Of a DNA stretch of 64,000 nt, positions 36,479-48,200 are shown piece by piece (the first letter of the stretch is position 1; each line of letters opens with the position of its first letter). The stretch is taken from positions 1,304,036 to 1,368,035 of the forward strand of contig KL647289.1 of the NCBI GenBank assembly GCA_000727475.1. The letters are read 5' to 3'. The position numbers were made by a program, and so were the translations under genes. The DNA is from Sarcocystis neurona. Its lineage: Eukaryota; Apicomplexa; Conoidasida; Eucoccidiorida; Sarcocystidae. Under the pieces are notes generated by a model. It had not been told where the DNA came from and did not search any database. It saw only the letters and a program-made list of their open reading frames with translations.

Positions 36479-37954
36479 TAAGTGGAGGCGCACCGCCCTC
36501 GGAAACGCATGCAGACGAGGCAGGAGAACTTTTCGTCGCTCTTCCAAGAGAGTGCGTCTTTCTGAATAGTGAAAGGACACTTTCTAAGCGGCTTCACACC
36601 ATGACGACTGAGTAAACCTTCGTAACGTCTGCATATGTTTAATAGTATTTAGCAGGTTGAGACGCGTCAGTAAAACCATGTTGTGTTCTAATGTACTGCA
36701 AAGTTTCAATGTGCAAGTATAGTTTCAAGTAAAGCACTTTGTGGATGACGCAAAGCATCGAATCCTTCTGTGTCTCTGGATCTCTGACTGTATTTTAGAG
36801 TAGTTCGAGAGCACGTGCCATCTTCCAGAAATCATGTGCGTCGCTTGGTAAGCAGCTGGCCGCTCGCTGAGCTTGGTAACTGTAATTCTGGAGGAAAAGT
36901 GGAACGCTCCATTCTCAACTGTCTTTCTTTGCCATGGTGGCTAGATGTGTATCGCATTCGGGAGCACAGTGGTATAACATCCCGTGTGTGTCCAGGTCTC
37001 TAATCGTGTGTGCACCCTCACAACCCGTTTGTCGCTTTTTCTCCAAATGATGCGCGCTTGTTCCATGGTGCCGCACTACCTTCTGCGCCAGCTACTGAGG
37101 TGACAGCGTGATTGCAGCTGCACGTGCAAGCTGCTTGTACACTCGTGACGGAAGACTCTTGCCGTACGTGCTACAGGTGACGTATGCTTGCCAGTGAAAC
37201 CCACTTGAGTGCGGATGTTACGTGAGGTGGTACACCAGCACAGCTTGGTGACTTACTTGTGAACAGTAATCGGCAGCTGATATTCGACCTGTCATACACA
37301 GGTCGAACGTTCAACTACCAAAAAGCTGCCGTCTCCTTCGACTGTTTCATTTGGTGCTTTGAAAGTGCGTGCACCGTTTTAGTGTCAGGTCTAGTAACGA
37401 GTCAAATAGTTTGTAAGACTACTTACAAAGTGGCACCACGGCGCTATACTTTTTCGAGCGTGACACCCTGGAGTGGTTAGTCTTGACGAAACGTGAGACT
37501 GCTTCGTTGACACAAGAAAACCAGCAGTAGCCCGCAGGCTGCAAGTCCTCCATAGCGAGTAGTCAAGTTTCACTAGTTAATGCTAGGTTGTCTAGCTGCG
37601 AGTTTCGTTGCTGCGGTTTAGCAGTTCGCCAGCGCCAGGACAACACGTATTCGCAAGGGTGCTCGTAGTCGAGGGTGCGACTTCTAATGAGGCCATCCCT
37701 CCCCTTAACAGTCTACATGTGTCGCGTTCGCGGGCACAGTGGACACCTATGAACCAAGGTTTCCGAACCCGAGGTTTTAATTCTCGTTCACGAAACTTGC
37801 TAAGCGGGCAAAACAGCCTCTCGTCAAGGGGGCTTGGGCTGTCTCCACGTCGAGCAGCAAGAGTTAGATCCAGTGTTGTGCTCGTCCAAATGGCGTCTTC
37901 AACACGCATGTGGCGTGCGTGAGCGAGAAAAAGCCTTAGATTAGCATTCAGCTG

Positions 37955-38530
37955 CGTGGTAGGTGACGCAGCCGCCAGCAGCGCTGTCGCCACAGCTATT
38001 CTTCATTTGCGTGCTTTCCCTTCTCCCGCAACTATTGTTCGATGGTCGTCACCACCAAGCGGCCTCGGCGTTCCTTCTCCGCTTTCTCCTCAATCTGAAA
38101 GCATTCTTTTCGAATTTCCTGAAGAGGAGGCCTTAGACTACATTTCAGCGGCCCGGTAGTTGACGCACCTGCAAGCATCGCAGTCGTCGCGCCTACTACT
38201 CTTCACATCGTGTGTTTGATTATCCCTCATATATTGTTCAATGGTCGTCCCAAGCGCCCCCGGGTTTATCTCCCCGCTTCGCACTGGCCTTGAAAGCTTT
38301 CCATTCGATTTCCTGGAAGGAAAGCCTCGTCTTACCCTGTACCCGTCTGGTAGGTGACGCACCTCGCAGCAGCGCCGTCGTCTCACCTACTGTTCTTCAT
38401 TTACGTGCTTTTCCTTCTCCCTCAAATATTGTTCGATAGTCGTCTCCACCGAGCGCCTTCGGCTTTCCTTCTCCGCTTCGTCCTGGCTCTGAATGCTTTC
38501 CTTTCGAATTTGTTGGAACCTGTCCGAGGA
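37955..38530. repeat. Three diverged tandem units of about 195-199 bp
   Basis: Each unit contains, on the plus strand, ggta-g/t-tgacgca ... gttcttcatttgcgtgc ... tattgttcgatggtcgtc ... ccttctccgcttc ... tttcgaattt. The anchor attgttc ends at 38040, 38239 and 38434, giving periods of 199 and 195 bp. Read on the minus strand, unit 3 encodes an open helical peptide (IRKESIQSQDEAEKESRRR, then TIEQYLREKEKHVNEE). Unit 1 encodes a similar peptide broken by a stop, and unit 2 is more decayed. This looks like a family of repeated coding or once-coding segments. Confidence 0.75.
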
Positions 38531-41004
38531 ATGGCGCTGGACGGGCTGCCTACAACATGCATATCGCAACGGAGACGCGTAGAAGCAGCTTGGACTGCAA
38601 GGGTGGATGAAATCAGTGAGGAAGGCTGGGCTGACTGAATCGCTTGAGCATACCACACCGATTCATGCGGTGTAGTCGACAGGGAGAGAGACTCGCGAGT
38701 ATTGAGAACGGATACGATGCAGGCGGGAGAGAGGACAGGAGAAAAACACAAACGCAACCTATTGACGTAGGCGCACATACGCTTCAACAGCACGTTTGTC
38801 GCATTAACGATTAAAATGCATGAGAGGCCCTAAACCCGAGAGAAGAAGCCTATTCTATGCCCTATACGTGCTCGGCCAGCAAAACGCGCACGGTTGCAGC
38901 CGGTCAGCAGGAGAAAAGAATTCTACACTTGTGAATGCCCCATACGGTGGTCATGTTCTCCTCCCTGGTGCTTTCAGCTGTGCACACTACTCTCAGTCTG
39001 CCAATCGACGGGGGACGCTATTCGAACGCACACCAGTGGGAGCTGCATACGGAGTGTAGAGCAGAGTCTCGACTTCGAAGTTGCACCTGTTCACGGATGG
39101 CAACTCAAGAAAGTCGAGGAACTCGGTGTTTAGGGTGACTGCGGTTTCGGAAGTGTGTCTTCGACTTGAATATTCACGACGCCAGACATCCGCACTAACA
39201 GCTGCTGAGTTGAGCAGCATAAATAATTCCTGCGAAGTCACCTGAAGCACGCATGTATAAAAACATCGGTGACGACCGACGTTTTGATACTACAGGTGAC
39301 ACCGTAAAGTGAGTTTATATTAAGTTGCGGCCCCATTCCGTGCGTGGCTTACTTCCCACTTTCAGCCGCGTCGCCGGAACCGCCTTCGCAAGTCGACATT
39401 CTTTCACGCACAAAAAGAGGAGGAGGCCACAGTTCACAGCTACGAGGAAGTCTTGAGGACTTCGCACCACAGTTTCGACGATGTCGACTGTGGGTGCCAC
39501 TTTCATCTAGCAAGAAGTAGCGCCTCTTAATTTTTTTGCTATGACACGCCATCCAGACTTCCCGCATGCTTCCTCTCCTTGGAGCCCTGATACGCGGTGC
39601 AGGTTTATGCTCGCTCTCAGCACACATGCTTTCGACAGTCCAGCTGGATCAGAGTACAGCGCGCGCCGCATTGGCTAGCGATAACTGTGCAACTGCTCTG
39701 AAAAGTTCACACACGTGAGGTGAAACACGCACCAGCATGAGCACATAAAGAGACAAGCGGGTAATGTGACAGTCAACTGACTTTTTGACGATCTTTCTTA
39801 TCTGTCAGTGACGAGCTAAGAGGCTGTGTGAGAACACGTGCTGACAGTAGAGACACAGGGCAGTACGGCTGTCAGTGCACGGTCTGCCGAGTCCGACGTG
39901 TCGGTCAGTTCCAAAGTACGAGGCGCTATAGAAGGAAGCCTGATGGTGTGCGCCGCTTACACAATAACTTGAAAGTCTCCCTTTATGCATGGAGTATACA
40001 GGATACTGCTGCTTGGGAAAACACCGAAAGATACCCATTTTTACTCCAGAACTACTGGGATCTATGACCGAGAAGAGCCCCCAGAGGGACGCTTGACCTT
40101 CGTATACGTGGTGCGCACGTGCGGTAGTAGCAACCTCAATAGAGCAAGGCGGGTAGAATATCTTTCTTAGCACTCGCAGTGCTCTGTTTGGTTAACTTCG
40201 GAGTTCGCAGATAACCCTCCTCTGCAAGAAGGGGTTCAGCGGTCACATGTCCGTATACTGGGGATGGATCTTCATCGAGTGTCATACCCTGTTCGGGAAT
40301 GCATCTGCTCGCAAATACACGCTCTATGGTAACAGCCCGTCCCCAGTGGCACTCAAAAGCTCCTCACGGTAGTCTTCTCTTGATCTTCGGGCTCACCAAC
40401 TGCGGGGGTCCTGCCACTTATCTGAGGACTTGGTGCGTTACTTTATGTGGCGAGCTCTTACCTGAGACCAACATTCCCGTGCTGAAAGGCAACGAAGGCG
40501 ACGTTTCTTCGTGAGACATATCCCGTCATGCAGATTCCCAGTCAGATGTTTTTTCGCCGGTATTATAGCACTTCGTGTGGTGCACGAACTGAACCTCAAA
40601 TGTTGCTCCACCGTAGTTCAGTGGCTATCAGGAGACTCGAGGATAACACTGAAGCAGTGCAAACGCGCGTACCTCGTGCCTCGCAGATTTCACATTTGGT
40701 GTTTTTCCGAAGTAGTTGTGATCCGTGATCTGCCTTGTACTCCAAAACAGCCACCCCGTAGGACTCTACATGAACCCGACTGACTAGTAGACACTAAGCA
40801 TCTGTCATTCACTAGATCTATGCGAGATACCAGCGTTTTCTGCATGCCAGCATCCTACCCAAAGCTTCTTTTTCTACAACTGGGCAGACGACTGAAATCC
40901 CGACACTATCCCCGAGCCTGCAGTTTCGAATACTGCAAGTGGCTGGGCGTTGCCCACGTTCTCTTCCTGTACGGGTGACGAGACGACGTTTGTATGGTGT
41001 CGGT

Positions 41005-41173
41005 GTCTCACAAATGAGATGAGGGTTGCTTCTTACTTACTCATATGCGGGTTGATTCTCTTCAGGAGATGGTTTTGTCTAGTCTAAAATGGGTCTCAAA
41101 TGAGATGAGGGTTGCTTCTTACGTATGTGAGGGTTGCTCCTCTTCAGGCGATATTTCCTTTTGGTCAAAAGTG
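41005..41173. repeat. Diverged tandem duplication, 86-bp period
   Basis: The block aaatgagatgagggttgctt begins at 41012 and again at 41098, identical over about 25 bases. The later parts (gggttg...ctcttcagg-g/c-gat) are more diverged and contain small indels. A third, shorter gagggttgct element lies inside copy 2. Confidence 0.8.
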
Positions 41174-43060
41174 GGTCAACCACGAGTACAACAGCATTTT
41201 CTGACGTTTTTTTTCCTTAGACCTTCTTTACAGTGTGTGGACAGCCGGCCTCCCACATATGTCCGTAAAAGTCGCCCTGGAAGTAGGCATCCGAATAGCG
41301 TCTCCACTTTCTTCCCTCGTAATACCAGATACGCGCTGTCGGCTCAATATTTTGTCGTGACAAGCCTCCTAGTGTCTTTACTGAGCGCCCAAGTAGTCCC
41401 CTACAGATTCGGTTGATTCGTCTGCACGCAGCGGTTCTAGAGTAACGGTTCTCCTTTCACGTAGGCACCGGCACCGGTATTTTCCTGGAAGTAAGTGAGA
41501 ATGTCGCTCGTATCTTTCGAGCACACTAGGTGACAGTGCCCTTGGGGTAGTCCGCTTCGTGCCCGCGAAGTTACTCTACGCAGCCGTGTTACCTCCACAC
41601 ATTGCAAAGGTCTTCGCGGATGTTTTCTCCTCCAATTTGGTTCCCCTCTTCTCCTGTTTCTCCAACGCAGACCAGTGGACTGAGATCTGCTCGTAAGATT
41701 GGTTTTGCTATGTTACAAAATACGGTAACGTCAATTAAGAAGAGGGTCACGGACAGACGCCTTTTCGCCTGACTGTTTCTGCCTTGTTTCAAATACGTCA
41801 ATGGCAATTGAGAAGTGGGGGTTGCACTTCATCGACGAGAGAACACACGTTCTAACTTCGTCACCAGCTGCGAGCTATTCGCGCATGTAGTATCTCGTGT
41901 GCCGTCTGTGAACAACGTGCGAGCGTACGTATTTCAGTTTCCGCTACCGCTCCGGGACTGCTACTTCACCCGCCCACCCATCAGCCGTGTCTTCCTGTAG
42001 TGTGCAAGCGAAGGGCTCGGGCTCCACCCTTCCGTGGTGGATCGCGCCAAACGCAGCAGCACGACAAACGGGGGAAGCCCTTCTTGAGTCATCACTAGAG
42101 CTTGTCTCCTCCCGGCAGTGGCCGGTATTTTCAGACCGGCCATAAAAATGTTCTGGCTGGAGATACTTGATTTCAGAGAGAGATTTGCGCGTCTGCTGGT
42201 TTTCCGCGGTCATGAGCTCCACGTGGCCACTGACAGAAAAGGCCTGCAATCATTCATTTGTCTTTAGAACGTAGTCGCGCTCTCGAATACTTCCCGCCTC
42301 ACTGACACCTAGCCTCCGCTACCGAAATGTCCAGTGTTTTTGCTTCGCTTCCGCTAGCATCTCCTTTTACTCTTCCAAAAGCTGAAGCTTACTGGCATTT
42401 GAGCTTCATTCCTAAACAGTCTGCGGATTCCCCGACGACTTGAATATATTCACTTCAGTACTTCCCCTTTTCCTACGGTCGTCTCATTCTACTCCGCGCA
42501 AAATATTGTGCGCACACAATGGGGGAGCCGGGCCTATAGACAACATGGCCTCCCTCCACTGCCCTCCCACCAACATGTGTGGGAAATTAGTCGTAAGCGT
42601 ATGGAGCAGGATATAGGCTTTTTCTTCACGGTTTAGCTTTACTCTACTTACGACTGTGTCTCCGTGCAGGCGTACAAAAACAGCCGCAGCGTGCCGTCAA
42701 TTAGAAGCATGGTTTTTTTTTTCTCGCGTGGCTAGCGCAGGAGGCGACCTCGCGGCAGAGAACGTGTGCACGTCCCAACGCAGGACTTCCTTGGTGTGTT
42801 TTACCTGCGTCCTCCCAGAGCTATCCCTACCATTTGCAGTTATGCGTGTCGCTTGAGTCCGCTCTAATACTCCTCCTTGTAGCAGCAACCTCAAGAATGT
42901 TCGGCGTACGAAACCCACGCGTCGTCCTGCAGCGCGGACTACCGTGTTCTGTCCCGACCACGCTTGCTAATTACCAACGTTTCTCCCCCGCGACTAAGAA
43001 GTAACCAAATGATCGGAGACCGTCTCCAACTAAAAACTTCGCTCCTCTTTCAGTGGAAAC

Positions 43061-43531
43061 ATGTCTCCGGAGAGGGCACCTGCAGAAGACAAGGCCCCCC
43101 ATCGACCAGGGCGAGGACGCAGCACGCTGGGAGAAGGTGGCCGCGCCGCTCCACTTCCTTTGACGTAGCAGAAGCTCCACGTTCGGCTGCAGCACAGTCT
43201 TTCTCACGAGCAAAAGCTGCTCAAAAAACTTGGGCTGCAGCTTTCGTAGGAACCGTCCGAGAGCGGTACCTGGACGATCGGGGTGGTGGTGCCGCTACAC
43301 CTCTATCGACGTCAGACAGCCAAGTTGCGTCACCTGGTTGACTCACCTGTAGCACTGAAAGCAACAGAAATAGCAGCGTCGACAAAAGCAAGGACTTCCC
43401 CAGCAGTGGTAGTAGACCCAGCGTCGGCAAAGCTACAAGCGCAACCGCACGAGTTTCGCCACGTGCTCGGATACAACAGTGAGTCTTTTCTTCGGGGCTT
43501 CGCCGCAGATAGTAGCCTCGCTAGGAACTGA
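43061..43531 (+). CDS. Doubtful open frames with protein-like composition
   Basis: From an ATG at 43061 (preceded by ctcctctttcag) a frame reads MSPERAPAEDKAPHRPGRGR and stops at 43168. A second frame (to 43341) and a third (43283-43531, Ala/Ser/Thr-rich, ending ADSSLARN) continue. The succession suggests either a small multi-exon gene or a decayed one. I recognise no domain and could not place introns that join the frames. It is given as a candidate only. Confidence 0.15.
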
Positions 43532-44309
43532 TTTCTTTTGAGTTCGAGAAAGGCAGAGAGGTCGGCGTAAGCAGCAGAAATAGCTACAATCTTCCCCTCA
43601 CGCCGCTATTCCACAGGTGCAATATCCGACGCAGGTGCCATCTTCCGCACGTCACGGACGGCTTGGGAAAGAAAACACAGGTGTCTCCTTCCCTCCAACA
43701 AGCGCGGCTCTTCCACTATTGAACGGAAAGAGACAGGTCTGCTTCTACGAATATGGACACGTGAGTTAAGCCAGATGCATGCGTGACCGGCTCTGCAGCT
43801 ATTTGCATCTTGCAAATAGGCAGCTCCTCTGGATAGCGTGCTGCGTGGGTCTGCATCGCGTCCAGCGAATGCTCCGCTCTCGCTCCTGCTGATCGCGTCA
43901 CCTCTACCTACTCGTCCACTCAGGGAACAACCCTGTTGCAGCACACCTACACGCCTCGTGGCACAGGGAAAGCAGACGTCTACAATTAGTAGGTACTGGA
44001 ATTGTGGTGTTTTGACCGTAGGGCATTGGCATTCTACACGTTTTATTGATATGATGATGAAACGATATTGCTGGTGTGAATGCAACGTGCAGCGGAGGCT
44101 TCGCCGCAGCAGCTTAGGCCGCCACAGTGCTCCCGCCGTTTTCACACAAAAGGGACACCTTCGGGGCCCGCCTCATAACCACACGCAGTACAGGAAGGTG
44201 TGCTGCTGCACACCGCCACACAGGTGTCCACAAGAGTGCGTGCGCGCGCATCCCTTTGTAGTACCTTATTATACGTAGATACACGAATATATACATACAG
44301 ACGTGTACA

Positions 44310-44331
44310 CATATATATATATATATATATG
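44310..44331. repeat. TA microsatellite
   Basis: An uninterrupted (AT)n run of about 22 bases, about 940 bp upstream of the SMC1-like start. Confidence 0.9.
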
Positions 44332-45268
44332 TATTCGTACATCGTGCTGGTACGGTGCGGTGCTTTACATTGTTACCTGTCGTGGTGAGGCTGCACGTTA
44401 CCCTATGCAGCCGTACATTCCTTAGCGCTTTTGGCAGTCCCTTTAGTTCCTGCCTCTGCGCGTACTCAGTTACGCAAAAACACTTACTAGTCGCCTCGTA
44501 GCTGTGGGCACTCGTCTGCAAATGCGTATTCTACAAGCCGGAACTGATCTATTTTCCCGCAACGCGCAGCTTTCCGCAGCAAGAGGGACTTCTTTTCCTC
44601 CTGTAGAGGCACTGGAAAAGCTTGCAAATTCTCCAGAACAACAACAGTATGGTAACGCGCACACAGTGGCTTGTTGAGGGCTTGCGTCGCTAAGCGGTCG
44701 CAGCTCTCATACAACTGTTTGGCTGGTCATTTTAGATTATGTGTACATGCGTGTGTGCGCACACGTATGCGTACCAGTCTATTACACTGTCAATCCAGAA
44801 AGTGTCGACGCTATACACGTGTGGACTGGGAGCACATTCGTGCACTTGTATCGATAATGAAACGACCTGCAGCTGCACAGCTGCGCGGTCCGTGGGACTG
44901 CAGGTGCACACATGCAGTGCGTAGGCAAGAGTGTTACGTAATAGTGTCTCTGCAGCGGTTTGCCTGTGAACTGATATAGACACACACGGGAGAACATGCG
45001 TCTTTAGTTTGGGCTTGCAAGTGTGAGCGCAGGCAGTATACAGTTTGTGGTGTCTCCCTCTTGTAGCAACCCATACATTCGCACAACTCGGTGTACACTG
45101 CTTTTATTCGCCCGGAGAGGGGCGTGCCTCTTTTGTTCTGTGACCCTCCACGCTTGCATACGCGTTTTCATTCTAACGGCGTGGTCACGGCCCCGCATAA
45201 CCATGTGCGTGCTTCGTTGCCCTCGTTGCAGCACGCGTGCAGCTCCTTCCCCGGTGCAGTCTGCCGCG

Positions 45269-48200
45269 ATGCGTGACCACCGGGTTGGCGAAACGACTCT
45301 TGCGCTGCCACCAACAGTATTGGAAGCAGACCACCTGGAGCAGCAAGAGCACGCTGGACATGCTGACGTAACTGGGGAGGCAGAAGACGCTGAATCACAG
45401 ACACGCCTGGTTATTGCTAAAAAGTCAGCTGGAGACGTGTGTCGACCGTGCAGGCAGCAGGTTACAACGCAGCCCTGGGGAGGTCCTTCTATCTGGTCTG
45501 CTGCGTCTACTGGTTGGGATGCTTCTCAAGCTGTGCTCAATCCGCTTGGAAGTCTCACAGGAAACGTAGCGGCGCTCTTTCGAGCAGGGACGGCCTTTGC
45601 TGGCGCGCAGACGCGAGACGCAGAAGTGGAACGCGTGCCAGGGGCGTTTGCGGGAAACACTGGCGGACGCCTGCAGCTGCGCTGGCTGGAACTTGAAAAC
45701 TTTAAGAGTTTTCATGGAAAGCACGTCGTCGGACCCCTCAGCAACTGCATTGCCATCGCGGGCCCCAACGGCGCAGGCAAGTGACATGCAGAGTTGCGCG
45801 TGTTTAAGACACTGCGTGCCACCGGGACGCGAGAAGAAGACACCGATTTATGTTTCTTTCCGTACGAGTTCTTGAGCCCAGCTCGTGCACCCTTGGGGTG
45901 GCGGCTTGCCTCAGCTTGTGAAGTGGTTCAGACGCAAGTTGCTGTTAACGCCCGCCGTCTCAAAATTCTTAGGATGCGCCTTGCACAGATGCGGCCGTGG
46001 TTGTTTGCACGTGAAGCAAACGAGTGTACATATATTGACAGGAAGCCGAGTAGTAGGTTTTAGTAGAAAAGTTTCAATCTTGAAAGACGTCTGACTTTTT
46101 CTGCACGTGCATCTCCTCGAGTTGTACGCTCCCTCGCGGAACGTGAGTTTAGTGACATTACACATCAAACAGTTTTCTGGTTGGTGTAGACGTACGGAAC
46201 AAAGGCGCATAGATTAGTTTTTTACATAGCGGTCAAGAACTACAACAGAGCACGTAAAGAACAATACAGGAGGGTCGGCCACGTGTGTGACATGCGCGAC
46301 AGAAGCTTTCACTGCTCCACACGAGAGAATTGCAAGGAAGGCCGTAACGAGCGCCTCTACACCCGTAGTACGCGTTACTGAAGTTGCACTGTACTCACCG
46401 CGTACGTTTGTTTTGATTTGAAGGTTGCGATCGGCATGCAAAAGCAAGAGAACACAGTCAGCAGGACACGTCGTACCATCCACGAATACGTGCTCTTATG
46501 CAGGCCTGAATGTCCACCACCTGCATTCTGCGCATTACACCCATCATACCCGACCTCACCTATGTATACGCGTGTGTTCGGTTGACTCAATCATCCGCAT
46601 ATTTGTGCGCCTGAACTACCTGTGTACAGGTAGTCGCATGCGTCTATAGCGTGATACTTTTTCGCCGCGCACAACTAGAAGTGCCCGGACAATTTCTACG
46701 CCGATGCACGCCTAGCTGTGTGAACGTATGTTTGAAGAACTTACCCAAGCATACGCGTGCTTGTACACCCCTTTTCACCTGCGAAGCAGGCGAGACGTGC
46801 TGCAGACTCGTGGGTGAATATCTCTGCTTTCCTACGCGTAGGCGCCGCCACCAGAGCAAAGGCCTATTACACGTGTGTACTTTCATACATGAGTATGTGA
46901 AAACACATATTTTCGGCGTCCGTGCCATGTTTCCTGTCCCTCACTCCAGTGCACTTGCACTCTGACTCCTTTCCGCCCTGCTGCCGTGGGCTGAATTGTG
47001 CTTGGCACCGTCCTTGCTATTGTCGGGGGACGACCGCTGAGTTGCTTGTAGACTTCCTTGTACACGCACTTGCAGCTGCGATGAGTTGCGCCAGAGCTCA
47101 CAGAGGCCTGACGCTCCTGGCGCCGCCTTTGAGGCGGTCTGAGAGCCATGCCTTGCGCGACTGCCAACTACTAGCGTAGTGAACAAGAGTGCAATATTCC
47201 ATGTGCGGCGCCGCTGCTGGATCATAAGGCGGCACTGTGAAAATGGAGACTTCGCTGCGGTAACTGCTGTTTTCTCTATGTATACGATTCCTGTTTGAAT
47301 GTCTCACTTACGTGGTCAGGAAAAAGCAACTTAGTCGAAGCTATTGCTTTCGCCCTTGGATTGAACGCACGGCAGCTGCGATGCACGCGACTGCTTGATT
47401 TGCTCAACGTGTCTCGCTCCTCAGAAGCGGCTGCAGACGGAGCTGCTGTGGAACAGGAGAGAGCTAACACAGGTCCCACAGCGGGCGGCGACAGTGTGGG
47501 GTAAGATCAAGAATCAACACTTCAACACCTCTAGCATTTGCGACAGCGGTGGACGGTCCAGAGAGCGGCTACGACGAAGAAGCCCGTCTGTCACCTAACA
47601 GTGAATCCTGCTTATTTTGAGAAACGTGTCCACGTGGTCCTGGCCTCTTCTCGAGTCGGAGACTTCCATATTTTACTGATGTTCGTTTTGAGTCGATTAA
47701 CGTGCCACTCGTACCTGGTGCTTCCGGTAGTCGCACCGGGGCATATTTACGCAGACGTATAGCATGCGCTTTCCACCTGCACGGTCCAAAAAAAAGGGTA
47801 CGCACGCATGTGTTCGTGTCCGCCAGCGGAGACAGGTTTGCTGTGTTGCACTTGAGGAGGTGGTGCGAAGAACCGCGTACGCGTCTTCATTTTGAGAACC
47901 AGGAATCACCATGCGTGTGACTCGTATGCCGGCCAAAGCCCACATACTCGTGAATCTCATCCAGCACATACGCCTGGGCTGCCGCCTACACATCTTCGTT
48001 TGTTGCAAGTCTAGACAGAACCGTAAACTTACGTGCGTGGTGCATGTGCAGAGGATTAACGACAGTTGCGCTGCACTTCGTGACGGCTGGCGCAGCACCC
48101 GGGCAGGTGCGCGCTGCCGGTACGCCGCCTGCAGCGGAAGCGGAATCTCTTCGCCCAGCAAGGTCGTTTCGTAGAAGTCTGACCAGAGCAGGGATCGACT

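Larger units (their letters stand above)
36479..45268. other. Spacer between the HscB and SMC1-like genes
   Basis: Nearly 9 kb without a recognisable gene. It holds a three-copy ~197-bp repeat (about 37955-38530), an 86-bp duplication (41005-41173), and a TA microsatellite (44310-44331). Short open frames near 42.96-43.53 kb have protein-like composition in three successive frames and are listed separately. The last kilobase, rich in GT/CA, presumably includes the SMC1-like promoter, but no element can be named. Confidence 0.5.
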
